From Chloroflexota bacterium (GTDB lineage: Bacteria > Chloroflexota > Chloroflexia > Thermomicrobiales > JADLAZ01): 64,000 bases of DNA. The DNA lies in the NCBI GenBank assembly GCA_020849725.1, contig JADLAZ010000013.1, positions 1 through 64,000 on the forward strand, written 5' to 3'. This document shows, one piece after another, positions 24,782-33,352 of the stretch (position 1 is the first letter of the stretch; each line of letters starts with the position of its first letter). Under the pieces are notes generated by a model that saw only the letters and a program-made list of their open reading frames with translations, was not told where the DNA came from and made no database searches. The position numbers and the translations under genes are program-made.

Positions 24782-25244
24782 GGTTCCCTCTCCCACCGCC
24801 GTGGGAGAGGGTTAGGGTGAGGGCCTCCCTCCGCCCACCAGCGCGGCTTCAATCACCGCCACCACCGCCGCCAGGTGGGACATCACCTCGTGGTTCGTGA
24901 CCCGCAGCACGCGAATGCCCTGCGCCGCCAGGTACGCCGTTCGGGCTCTGTCATACGCCTGTGCCTCGTCGGTGCCATGCGTCTCACCATCGACCTCGAT
25001 CGCCAGCCGTACCCGTGGAACGTAGAAGTCGAGGATGTATGGTCCGCAGGGATGCTGCCGGCGCACCTTCGTCCCGCCGAGTTGCCGGTCGCGCAGTACC
25101 CGCCAGAGGACGCGTTCGGCCGGTGTCGAGGCGTGGCGCAGGTGGCGACGACGGGTGAGTGGGCCAGGAGTGCTGGGTGGTGACGTTGGCATCGGGAAAG
25201 GGCCCTCACCCTAACCCTCTCCCACCGCGGTGGGAGAGGGAACC
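24782..25244. mobile_element. Compact element: DUF559 gene between 44-bp inverted repeats
   Basis: The left copy (24782-24825) and right copy (25201-25244) are reverse complements that differ at a single position by eye. Each contains CCCTCACCCTAACCCTCTCCC-type sequence (written here on one strand only) plus a small CCCAC/GTGGG palindrome. The DUF559 stop codon (24812-24814) lies inside the left repeat and its start is 9 bp from the right repeat, so the 463-bp unit is essentially repeat-gene-repeat. Shorter inverted pairs of the same sequence without a gene occur at about 48335-48440 and 57391-57492. Mobility is inferred; no target duplication was established. Confidence 0.6.
24812..25192 (-). 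CDS. DUF559 (Vsr-like) endonuclease-fold protein
   Basis: 126 residues, full length for this family. RRHLRHASTPAERVLWRVLR, then KVRRQHPCGPYILDFYV, RLAIEVDGETHG and RVLRVTNHEV are the conserved blocks of the DUF559/very-short-patch-repair nuclease fold; the D-F-Y and E-V-D-G residues are the likely catalytic acids. Activity is not experimentally established for most members. It is enclosed by the near-perfect inverted repeats at 24782 and 25201. Confidence 0.88.
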   Translation of the reverse strand: MPTSPPSTPGPLTRRRHLRHASTPAERVLWRVLRDRQLGGTKVRRQHPCGPYILDFYVPRVRLAIEVDGETHGTDEAQAYDRARTAYLAAQGIRVLRVTNHEVMSHLAAVVAVIEAALVGGGRPSP

Positions 25245-25312
25245 GAGCGTGGCCCTCGGAGGGGTGTCACAACCGTATCAGTCATGCGATTACGTCATTA
25301 CGCATCATGTCG

Positions 25313-28300
25313 TCACGTTTCACGCACCAGGCCCAGGCCCACCGTTGTCTCGCCGACATCGGCGGTGGCGGTCGTGGCGCCGGCGGGGGCGGGGCTGTGG
25401 GTGAGCGTCGTCGCCAGCACCTCGCGGCGAATGACGTCGTGCCACTCGGCTAAGGCGGCCTGCAGGGCGGCGTCGCCGTCAACCCAGAGAGCGATCTGGT
25501 CCTCGACGTTCAGCCCGGCTTCCTTGCGGGCGTCGTTGATGGCCCGGATCAGGTCGCGGGCCAGGCCCTCGGCGACCAGGTCCGGCGTCAGCGCCGCGTC
25601 CAGCCCGACCAGGTAGCCGTCCTGCTCGACGGCGGCGAAGCCCGGCCGCGGCTGCATGTCGACCAGCACCTCGTCGGGGGCGAGTTCGATGGTGGCACCG
25701 GCGACGGCCAGCGGAGTGGCGCGGCCCTCGCTGACGGCGTGGGCGACGGCGGCCGGGTCCACCTGGGCCAGCGCCTGCCGGATCGCGCCGAGCCGCTTGC
25801 CGTATTTCGGGCCGAGGAGCGGTAGGTTCGGCCGGATGCCGTAGAAGACCAGATCGTCGGCGCGCTGGACGACGGTCACGTCCTTGACGTTCAACTCGTC
25901 CAGCACCTGCTCGCGCAGCCGCGCGATCGCGCCCTCCTCGTCGCGGGCGCGCACCTTGACAAGCGCCCGCGCTAGCGGCTGGCGCACCTTGACGCCGGCC
26001 TTGCTGCGCGCTGCGCGGCCCAGCGACACGACCGTCTGCACCGCCGCCATGTCGGCCAGCAGGCCGGTGTCGACCGCCGCCGGGTCGACTGCCGGGAAAT
26101 CGCACAGGTGGACGCTCAGCGGCGCGTCCTGATCGACCGAGCGCACCAGATTCTGGTAAAGCTCCTCGGTCAGGAAGGGCATGATCGGCGCCAGCAGCGT
26201 CGTCATGCCGACCAGGCACTCCCACAGCGTCAAGAAAGCGGCGGCCGAGTCGTCGACGCCGGGGTCGGTCTTCCAGAAGCGGCGGCGGTTGCGCCGGATG
26301 TACCAGTTCGACAGGTCGTCGACGAAGGCGGCGATGGCGCGGCCGGCGCGCGGCGGGTCATATCCCTCCAGCCCGGCGCGGACCTCACCGGTCGTCTGAT
26401 GCAGCCGGGCGACGAGCCAGCGGTCGAGCAGCGCCCGCTCGGCCAGCGGCACGCGCGCGCGGGTCGGGTCGAAGCCCTCCAGCCGGGCGTAGGTGACGAA
26501 GAAGCTGTAGGAGTTCCACAGCGTCAGCACGAACTGGCGCATCACCTCGCCCAGCGGCCCGTAGCCGAAGTTGAGGTTGACCGCCGGGTTGTGGTTGACG
26601 AACAGCCAGCGCATCGCGTCGGCGCCGACGCGGTCGGCCGCCTCATCGAAGGGGATGGCGTTGCCCCACGACTTGTGCATCTCGCGGCCGGTCTCGTCGC
26701 GCATCAGCGCGTAGGAGAAGACGGCGCGCGTCGGGGCGCGGTCCTCCAGGCCGGTGCTCATCGTCAGCAGGCTGTAGAACCAGTTGCGGAACTGGCCGGG
26801 GAACGACTCGCTAATCAGATCGGCCGGAAACCACTCTTCCCAGTAGGCGCGGTCGTGCCGATAGCCGAGCGTCGACATGGCGACGATGCCGGCATCGAGC
26901 CAGGGGTTGCCGACGTCGGCGATGCGCGACACCGGTGCGCCGCACTGCCCACAGGCGATCTTGACCGCGTCAACCCAGGGCCGGTGCGGCGTGTGCCCCG
27001 CGAACTCGTCCCAGCCCGCGATCGCCCGTTCGCGCAGCTCGACCTCGCTGCCGATGACGTCGAAGTGGCCGCAGGCGGTACACTCGTAGATCGGCAGCGC
27101 CAGCCCCCAGTACCGCTTCTTGGAGATCATCCAGTCGTCCATGTTGCGCAGCCAGTCCAGCTCGCGCTCCAGGCCGAACTCCGGCACCCAGGTGATCTCG
27201 CGCGTGACGCGCATCAGCGGCTCGCGCAGCCCGTCCATGCTGATGAACCATTCGTCGACCAGCCGGAAGATGAGGTCGGTGCCGCAGCGCCAGCAGACCG
27301 GGTAGCGGTGGGTGTAGGGCTCAGCCCGGTACAGGAGGTCTTTCTCGCGCAGGTTTTCGACGATCGGCCAGGCGGTGTCTTCGACATACTGGCCGGTGAG
27401 CCAGGCGTAGCCATCGACATACAGGCCCGCCTCATCGATCGGGGCGATGACCGCCAGGCCGTGCTCCTTCGACAGCGCGAAGTCCTCCTGGCCGCAGCCG
27501 GGCGCGATGTGGACGATGCCGGCGCCTTCTGTCTCCGAGACCTCGTCCCAGGCGATGACACGATGCTCGACGCCGGCGGCGGCCGGCAGGTCGTCGAACG
27601 GGCCGTCATAGCGCCAGCCGATCAGGTCGCGGCCGGGCAACTCCGCCAGCACCTCGTGCCGCCGGCTGATGGCGCGGCCCAGGCAGCCTTTGGCCAGATA
27701 GTAGACGCCGGTGTCGTCCCGCACCTTGACATAGGTCAGGTCGGGGTGGACGGCGGCGGCGACGTTGGCCGCCAGCGTCCAGGGCGTCGTCGTCCAGGCC
27801 AGCAGGTACTCGCCCGGCCGATCGTGCAGCGGGAAGCGGACGTAGACGCTGGTGTGGGTGCGCTCCTGGTAGCCTTCGGTGACGATCTCCATGTTGGAGA
27901 TGCCGGTGGCGCAGCGCGGGCACCAGGGCATGACGTCGTGGCCCTTGTAGATCCAGCCGCGCTCGTGGCAGGACTTCAGGAACTGCCAGATGGTGTAGTT
28001 GTTCTCGTCGGACATCGTGTAGTAGGAGTCGTCCCAATCCATCCAGTAGCCGAGGCGGATGCTCTGGGCGGTCTGAATGCCGCTGAACTTGACGACGCGC
28101 TCCTTGCAGCGCTCGACGAAGGCGGCGATGCCGTAGGTCTCGATGTCGCGCTTGGATGTGAGACCCAGCTCCTTCTCGACCTCGACCTCGACCCACAGCC
28201 CCTGGCAGTCGAAGCCGTTCTGGTAGCGCTGGCGCTTGCCGAGCATCGTCTGGTAGCGCTGGAAGAGGTCCTTGTAGGTCCGGCCCCAGGCGTGATGCAC

Positions 28301-28468
28301 GCCCATCAGGCCGTTGGCGGTGATCGGCCCGTCGATGAACGAGTAGCGCTCGGCCGCCCGCTCATTGCGGCGCAGGTAGCGCGCCATGACGCCCTGCTCA
28401 TCCCACCAGGCCTGGATGCGCTGCTCGAGCGCCGGGAGATCGACGGCCGCGCCAACGGGCTGATACAT
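25313..28468 (-). CDS. ileS: Isoleucyl-tRNA synthetase
   Basis: 1051 residues from ATG 28468 with AGGAGG upstream. The class I signature is GVHHAWGRTYKD (HHAW in place of HIGH), and the KMSKS loop reads GREMHKSWGN. The CP1 editing domain (TTTPWTLAANVAA), the WLD/W-binding helices and the C-terminal anticodon domain are all present. It charges tRNA-Ile and edits Val. Both catalytic motifs deviate from the classical forms, as in a known subclass of long IleRS proteins. It follows a small unknown gene and a T-box leader on the same strand, so expression probably responds to uncharged tRNA-Ile. Confidence 0.95.
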   Translation of the reverse strand: MYQPVGAAVDLPALEQRIQAWWDEQGVMARYLRRNERAAERYSFIDGPITANGLMGVHHAWGRTYKDLFQRYQTMLGKRQRYQNGFDCQGLWVEVEVEKELGLTSKRDIETYGIAAFVERCKERVVKFSGIQTAQSIRLGYWMDWDDSYYTMSDENNYTIWQFLKSCHERGWIYKGHDVMPWCPRCATGISNMEIVTEGYQERTHTSVYVRFPLHDRPGEYLLAWTTTPWTLAANVAAAVHPDLTYVKVRDDTGVYYLAKGCLGRAISRRHEVLAELPGRDLIGWRYDGPFDDLPAAAGVEHRVIAWDEVSETEGAGIVHIAPGCGQEDFALSKEHGLAVIAPIDEAGLYVDGYAWLTGQYVEDTAWPIVENLREKDLLYRAEPYTHRYPVCWRCGTDLIFRLVDEWFISMDGLREPLMRVTREITWVPEFGLERELDWLRNMDDWMISKKRYWGLALPIYECTACGHFDVIGSEVELRERAIAGWDEFAGHTPHRPWVDAVKIACGQCGAPVSRIADVGNPWLDAGIVAMSTLGYRHDRAYWEEWFPADLISESFPGQFRNWFYSLLTMSTGLEDRAPTRAVFSYALMRDETGREMHKSWGNAIPFDEAADRVGADAMRWLFVNHNPAVNLNFGYGPLGEVMRQFVLTLWNSYSFFVTYARLEGFDPTRARVPLAERALLDRWLVARLHQTTGEVRAGLEGYDPPRAGRAIAAFVDDLSNWYIRRNRRRFWKTDPGVDDSAAAFLTLWECLVGMTTLLAPIMPFLTEELYQNLVRSVDQDAPLSVHLCDFPAVDPAAVDTGLLADMAAVQTVVSLGRAARSKAGVKVRQPLARALVKVRARDEEGAIARLREQVLDELNVKDVTVVQRADDLVFYGIRPNLPLLGPKYGKRLGAIRQALAQVDPAAVAHAVSEGRATPLAVAGATIELAPDEVLVDMQPRPGFAAVEQDGYLVGLDAALTPDLVAEGLARDLIRAINDARKEAGLNVEDQIALWVDGDAALQAALAEWHDVIRREVLATTLTHSPAPAGATTATADVGETTVGLGLVRET

Positions 28469-28479
28469 GGGGCCTCCTG

Positions 28480-28638
28480 GGGGGCGGGGGACGGGGGGCG
28501 AGGGTCCGAGGGTCCGAGGTCGGGGGACGGGGTCGGGACTACTCCCGTTGGCTGAGCGAAGTCGAAGCCCTGTTCCCTTCGGCTCCGCTCAGGGAACGGA
28601 ACCCGCCCCCCGTCCCCCGTCCCCCGTCCCCGACCCCT
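28480..28638 (-). repeat. Inverted-arm element with GGGGGAC heptamers, between ileS and the small upstream gene
   Basis: The ileS-side arm (28480-28538) repeats GGGGGAC and GGGGGGC units; the opposite arm (28601-28638) repeats CCCCCGT, its complement. One arm touches the TAG stop of the upstream gene (28637-28639) and the other reaches the ileS ribosome site. Between them is a second inverted motif containing GAGCGAAGTCGAAG and CTTCGGCTCCGCTC. Confidence 0.65.
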
Positions 28639-28924
28639 ACCGCCGGTACGGGTGGAACAGCGCCGCCTCGGGCAGGGTGTAGTCCATGACGGTGACGGGG
28701 CCATCGGTGACGGTGACGGGCGTGTAGAGGCTGTCGCCAGCGTGGACGACGATGGCGCCGTCGACCATCTCGACGGTCAGGTGATCGCCGGGCGGCAGCG
28801 TGGCGGTGACGGTCCAGGTCGTGCCGGGCGGCATCGGCGCGGTCGCGCCGTACGGTTCCAGGCAGAAGGTGACCGGCGCGCTGCGGGTGTTGGCGACACT
28901 GAGGGTGGCGGTCTCGACGTCCAT
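28637..28924 (-). CDS. Hypothetical 95-residue beta-rich protein
   Basis: ATG 28924 follows GGGAGG, directly after the T-box terminator. The sequence is a run of short strands (TATLSVANTRSAPVTFCLEP, LTVEMVDGAIVVHAGDSLY) ending ALFHPYRR. No family recognised, no signal peptide. It is interposed between the T-box and ileS, so it shares tRNA-dependent control. It could be a passenger or an IleRS-related accessory; unknown. Confidence 0.6.
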   Translation of the reverse strand: MDVETATLSVANTRSAPVTFCLEPYGATAPMPPGTTWTVTATLPPGDHLTVEMVDGAIVVHAGDSLYTPVTVTDGPVTVMDYTLPEAALFHPYRR

Positions 28925-28939
28925 GGCAGTCCTCCCAAC

Positions 28940-28973
28940 AAAAAAGCTCGCCCTCATCGCGTGAGGACGAGCT
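28940..28973 (-). terminator. Rho-independent terminator of the T-box leader
   Basis: On the minus strand a 12-bp stem (28973-28962 with 28956-28945, one G-U) closes a 5-nt loop and runs straight into six U residues (28945-28940). It lies 16 bp before the downstream start codon. Formation is mutually exclusive with the antiterminator that includes the T-box core. Confidence 0.88.
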
Positions 28974-29245
28974 GCCGGAGGGCGCCCGCGGTACCACCTC
29001 AGTTGACCGGCGCTGGCCGGCCCACTCAGTCGAGTGCGTGTTCACACCCGTGTCGCGGTAACGAGCGACAAGCTCGGCCACGTCTACTGAGGCACTGCCC
29101 GTTCGGGTGGCGGCTCGGGAAGGATGTTCAGCGCGGGCTCGCGTCCGGTTGCACCAACCCCGGACTCGCTGGGCGGGGTGACCGCGCCTACTCGGTTCCG
29201 TCTACGCCGGGACTCTCGATTGTTGGGCCAACGATACCAGCGCCG
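28940..29245 (-). promoter_or_regulatory. T-box leader, probably tRNA-Ile sensing
   Basis: The minus strand contains the conserved T-box core CTGAGGTGGTACCGCGGG (29002-28985), with GGTACCGCG nearly matching the consensus. An intrinsic terminator follows, overlapping the 3' side of the antiterminator. Upstream about 240 nt is rich in stems, as expected for stems I-III. A GAACATCC segment (ATC at 29125-29123) is a candidate Ile specifier in stem I, with an AGTA element nearby. In the T-box mechanism uncharged tRNA binds and prevents termination. Stem I was not modelled in full, so the specifier is tentative. Confidence 0.85.
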
Positions 29246-29273
29246 CGCGCGGGCTGTCAAGATGACGAATCGG

Positions 29274-29810
29274 CTACCCTGGCGGCGCCTGACGCTGCAG
29301 CGCCTTCTGGTAGAGCGCCGTCGCGTAGAACTCGTACGCAGCGGCTGTGTCCGGCACATCGACGACGTGGACGGTGAACCGGCAGGGCACGCCGTTGTCG
29401 GGCAGCTCCTCGGCGAAGAAGCGCCGGTAGGCGGTGGCGTAGGCGGCGCGCAGGCGCTGCTGCTCGGCGGCGTAGCCGGCCGGGTCGACCAGCGGGCTGG
29501 GCGCCTTGGGCTGGCAGCCAAAGGCGTGGACCTCGATGAAGTCGATCTCGCGCAGCGACTGGCAGATGCCGGCATCGCGCAGCCACTGCTCCCAGCAGCG
29601 GAAGACCAGCGGCACCTCGCGCTCCGGGTCCATCGTCACCAGCTCGTCGAGGCCGAGCACGGCCTTGGCCGAGTAGCCACCGGTCAGGCCGGCGAACGAG
29701 ATCTTGAGGTCGCCGTCGGGCAACTCCTCGGTGACGAGCGATGACAGCACCGGCTGGTCGCCCTGGTAGTAGTAGGTGAGCTTGCCGCGCTTCTTGACGT
29801 TGAATGGCAT
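29274..29810 (-). CDS. Hypothetical 178-residue protein
   Basis: ATG 29810 opens MPFNVKKRGKLTYYYQGDQ; upstream in-frame sequence overlaps the TPR gene antiparallel to nothing and is not conserved-looking. A soluble alpha/beta protein with SYSAKAVLGLDELV-like strands and a helical middle. No motif recognised. It is the last gene of the run that starts with the TPR protein, about 106 bp downstream of it, and its stop is close to the T-box leader start. Confidence 0.6.
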   Translation of the reverse strand: MPFNVKKRGKLTYYYQGDQPVLSSLVTEELPDGDLKISFAGLTGGYSAKAVLGLDELVTMDPEREVPLVFRCWEQWLRDAGICQSLREIDFIEVHAFGCQPKAPSPLVDPAGYAAEQQRLRAAYATAYRRFFAEELPDNGVPCRFTVHVVDVPDTAAAYEFYATALYQKALQRQAPPG

Positions 29811-29916
29811 CGTTGGTCGCCCTCCCGCTGAGGGTGGCGACTCTAGCAGCCCGACCCGACCGGGGCAAGCCTGCCGCGGGGCGAGTTGGCTGCCAGCGGG
29901 GGCGAGGAGTGCTGTG

Positions 29917-32900
29917 CTACGCTGCCGTGTCGCCGGCCTGCATGGCCAGGTTCGCCATCGCCATCCGCTTGGCGCGCGCCACCGGGTCGTCGGGGGCATG
30001 GCGCAGCAGCCGCTCGTAGACCTTCTCGGCCTGGCCGAACTCGCCAACCGCCGTCAGCAACTCGCCCAGCCGGTGGTAGGCGGTGGCGTCCTGTGGGGCC
30101 AGCCCGATGATCTGGTGCAGAGCAGCGATGGCGTCGCGGTGGTTGTTCTCGACCTGGTACGTGTCGGCCAGCCGCCAGGTTTCAGCCACGGCCTGCTCGA
30201 GCTGGCCGGACTGGAGATAGAGCGTGATCAAGAACTGGCGCGCGTCGGCGTTAGCCGGCTGCAACTCGAGCATGCGCGCGCACAGCGCGAACGCCTGGTC
30301 GGTGCGGCCGGTGGCCCAGGCGATATCAGCCGCGCGCTGCAGGCAGGCGAGCGCGTTGCCGATCTTGCCGCTGCCGGCGTAGAGCTGCGCGCACAGCTCC
30401 AGCTCGCGCGCAGCCTGGTCGACGAAGCCACGCTCCAGATAGGCGTCAACGAGCTTGGCCTTGATGCCGGCGTTGTTGGGCGCGATCTGCGCCATGCGGT
30501 CCAGCACCGCCGCCAGCGCCTCCAGCCGGCCGGCGTCGCGATGGTAGGTCGCCAGTTCATCCAGGGCCGCCAGCGCCGCGCCCAGCCGTCCGGCCTGCAA
30601 CTGGAGCTCGGCCAGCCGCACCAGCACCGTCTCGTCGCCGGGCGCCACCTGGCGCAGGTCGTCGAGCGTCTGGATCGCTTCGGGCAGCGCCTGCTGGCGC
30701 GTGTAGACCTCCACCAGCGCCAGACCGAGGTGGATCGGCGTCAGCGCCTCGGGGAACAGCGCCAGCGGGGCCAGCGTCTGGGCCACCACCGGCTGCCCCA
30801 GCAGGGCCAGCGTGGCCGTGCGGTGGTGGCGCTCGGCGGCGGCATCGCCCGTGTCGGCCGCGACCAGCGCCGCGGCATGCTGGGCGACGGCGCGCACGGT
30901 CGCCGGCGCCGGTGTGTCGTCTGTCAGCAGCGGCGCCAGCCAGGGACCGGCCGCCGCCGACCGGCCGATCGCCTGCAGCAGCAGGCCGGCGGCTACCCGC
31001 ACCCGCGCCTCGATCGGCGAGCGCACCAGCCGGCGGTGCAGGCGCAGCGACACGCGGCCGACTGGCGCGATGGACCGGGCCGCCGCCGCCAGCGTCTCGA
31101 GCGACAGCCACCAGTGTGCCTCTTGATTGAGCATGGCAAAGGCCAGGTTGGCGCCGGCGATGCCAGCCAGGTCGTGCGGCCGGCGCAGCAGCAGCCGGCG
31201 GTAGATCTCCAGCGCTGGCTCTGGCTGCCCCAGCAGCGTCAGCGTGTCGGCCTGGTGGCGCTGCGCATCCAGGTCGTCGGGCAGCGCGACGGCCAGGTGC
31301 TCGGCCTCGATCAGCGACCGGCTGGCCGCGCCCCGGTTGAGCAGGCGACTCACCAGCCGGCGGATCAGCGGCGCGGCCGCCGCCGCCTGCCCGGCCTGCC
31401 GGGCCGCCTCGCCATAGCCGACCAGGGCCGCCTCATCGGTCGGCCGCAGGCGCACGATCAGCCGCAGGAACGGCAGCCGCTCGGCCGGCGACGCGTTGCG
31501 CAGCGTCAGCACGCGCAGCGCCAGGTTGGCGGTTTCCAGGGCCGCGCTGTTGCGACCGCGGCGCGCGTGCAACTCGGCCAGGCGCAGATTGACCGCAATG
31601 TAGTCCGGCGCCAGGCCGATGACTGCCTGGCAGGCGTCGATCGCGCCCAGCACGTGACCGGCCTGAGCGTCGGCATCGGCCTCGTCCAGCAGTGCCTGCA
31701 CTGCCGGAGTCTGGCGCTCGCGGTCCGGCAAGGCCCGATCGTGGGCATGCAGCCGCCGCCGGCGCAGCGAGGTCGTGCCGGGCGTGGCGGCCCGCGCCGC
31801 CAGCAGGCCCGTGCCGTCGAGGGAGCGCGTCTCGCCCAACGAGCGCGTCTCGCCGAGCGAGCGTGTTCCGCCAAGGGAACGCGTGCCACCCAGCGCGCGG
31901 GTGTCGCCGAGGGAGCGTGTGCCACCGGGCGCGACCGGCTCGTCCGGCGCGCTCGTGGCCAGGCTGCCGGTGCCGCCCAGACGACCGGTCCCGATGCGTG
32001 GCTCCGGCCCGAGGCTGCCAGTGACGCGGCGGTAACTGGTTGCCAGCCGCTCTGGCGCCTCCTCGTCAGCCATTGGCGTCACCGCCGGGCGGGGCGGGGG
32101 TGGGGTGGCGATGCGCGCCGCTGGGGCCGTGCCGGCCGGAGCAGCGATCGCTGGTGCTGCGGTTGGCGCGGTCATGCTCGCCTGGCCGGCGCTGGGATCG
32201 GCGGCGGCCGGCGCCACCAGCGATGCCGACAGCCGCGCCTGCAGCCGCTGGCTGAGGTCGCGATAGGCAGTGGCGGTCGCGGCCTGGTCGGCGAAGCCGG
32301 AGAGAAAGTCGGCCAGGCTGGCCGCCAGATTTGATGCCTGCAGGAAGTTGCCGATCTCGGCCAGTGCCTCGATCGCCGTGCGGTAGATCGTCACTAGCTC
32401 GCCCAGCTCGCCCTCGCCGATCTGCTCGTGGTCGATCAGCGAGATGGCCAGCGACAACATCCGCGCCGCATCGCTGCGATTGCCGAGTGCGCGCTGGGAG
32501 ACGCCGGTGGCAAAAGTCGCCGACATGGCGTAGTCGGCGTTGTCCAGGCAGCGGGCGAACTGGTTCAGCGCGTCGGGGTGCCGGCTCTGCTGCTGATAGA
32601 GCAGGCCGAGCGAGTAGGCGATGTCGGGCCGGTCGGCGCCGGCGACGATCGCCTGCTCGTAGTGCCGGATCGCCTCGCCGATCTTGCCGTTCTTCTCATA
32701 GGCCACCGCCAGCGCCACGACCTCGTTCATCTCGAAGGCCGCCAGTTGGTTGGTGAGCAAGCCCTCGGCGGGGCGCGCGTCGGGCGCGGGTAGCGCTCCG
32801 GTCTGGCTGCCGAGCGCGCCGGTGTGGAGCGCGGCTGTCTCACCGGCCACCGCCGGCGCGCTCGCCTCGGCCGGGTCGAGCTGGATCGGCAGGGCGCCGG

Positions 32901-33237
32901 TGGCGGCGCGCTGCCGTTGCTTGAGCGCGTCCAACTGCGCCTGCATCTTCTTCGCCTCAGACCGGCGCTCCAGCTTGAGATACACCTCGATCAGGCGGTG
33001 CATGATGAAGGCGTTGTCGGCGGCGCGCTCCAGCATCCAGGCATAGTGGACGACCGCGCTCTCCCAGTTGCCGAGCCGGTAGAAGGCCAGCGCCAGGCTG
33101 CCGCGCGCCGCCATGTCGTCGGGGAACTCGTCCGCGGCGCGCTGGTAATCGACCAGCGCCAGGTCCCAATCCTGATTCCAGGCGCGCTCGGCGGCCCGCT
33201 TCATCGCCGCCTCAAAGACACTGCGGTTCCCTGCCAT
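29917..33237 (-). CDS. Large TPR-repeat scaffold protein with a TxxL-rich linker
   Basis: About 1106 residues from ATG 33237 (an upstream Met adds nine). Helical tetratricopeptide repeats occupy roughly residues 10-110, 150-330 and 520-1106 (for example AIRHYEQAIVAGADRPDIAY). Between them is a disordered linker rich in Ala, Pro, Arg and Gly with about 14 T-x-x-L motifs (TGAL, TGSL, TRSL), seven in an 18-nt tandem repeat. TPR proteins are interaction platforms; no enzyme domain or membrane segment is seen. It follows the DnaC/DnaD/DnaB genes on the same strand. Confidence 0.85.
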   Translation of the reverse strand: MAGNRSVFEAAMKRAAERAWNQDWDLALVDYQRAADEFPDDMAARGSLALAFYRLGNWESAVVHYAWMLERAADNAFIMHRLIEVYLKLERRSEAKKMQAQLDALKQRQRAATGALPIQLDPAEASAPAVAGETAALHTGALGSQTGALPAPDARPAEGLLTNQLAAFEMNEVVALAVAYEKNGKIGEAIRHYEQAIVAGADRPDIAYSLGLLYQQQSRHPDALNQFARCLDNADYAMSATFATGVSQRALGNRSDAARMLSLAISLIDHEQIGEGELGELVTIYRTAIEALAEIGNFLQASNLAASLADFLSGFADQAATATAYRDLSQRLQARLSASLVAPAAADPSAGQASMTAPTAAPAIAAPAGTAPAARIATPPPPRPAVTPMADEEAPERLATSYRRVTGSLGPEPRIGTGRLGGTGSLATSAPDEPVAPGGTRSLGDTRALGGTRSLGGTRSLGETRSLGETRSLDGTGLLAARAATPGTTSLRRRRLHAHDRALPDRERQTPAVQALLDEADADAQAGHVLGAIDACQAVIGLAPDYIAVNLRLAELHARRGRNSAALETANLALRVLTLRNASPAERLPFLRLIVRLRPTDEAALVGYGEAARQAGQAAAAAPLIRRLVSRLLNRGAASRSLIEAEHLAVALPDDLDAQRHQADTLTLLGQPEPALEIYRRLLLRRPHDLAGIAGANLAFAMLNQEAHWWLSLETLAAAARSIAPVGRVSLRLHRRLVRSPIEARVRVAAGLLLQAIGRSAAAGPWLAPLLTDDTPAPATVRAVAQHAAALVAADTGDAAAERHHRTATLALLGQPVVAQTLAPLALFPEALTPIHLGLALVEVYTRQQALPEAIQTLDDLRQVAPGDETVLVRLAELQLQAGRLGAALAALDELATYHRDAGRLEALAAVLDRMAQIAPNNAGIKAKLVDAYLERGFVDQAARELELCAQLYAGSGKIGNALACLQRAADIAWATGRTDQAFALCARMLELQPANADARQFLITLYLQSGQLEQAVAETWRLADTYQVENNHRDAIAALHQIIGLAPQDATAYHRLGELLTAVGEFGQAEKVYERLLRHAPDDPVARAKRMAMANLAMQAGDTAA
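31811..31936 (-). repeat. 18-nt tandem repeat encoding (G-x-T-R-S-L)n
   Basis: Seven consecutive 18-bp units, each with a core like GTCTCGCCGAGCGAGCGT, encode six-residue repeats of the form T-R-S-L-G-x in the linker of the TPR protein. Units differ at several positions but keep frame and the Thr and Leu codons. Confidence 0.8.
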
Positions 33238-33352
33238 GCCGGACGATCTCCTCGCGCCTGCCACGACGCGAGCGCACCCGGCTCACGCCTGTCCTGAGTC
33301 TAGCAAGCGCGAATCGCCCAAGGTAATAGGAAAAACCGGTTACACGACGCGC

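Noticed and set aside
26108..28555. 815-codon plus-strand open frame
   Set aside because: Antisense to ileS; a product of high GC content with no recognisable motif.
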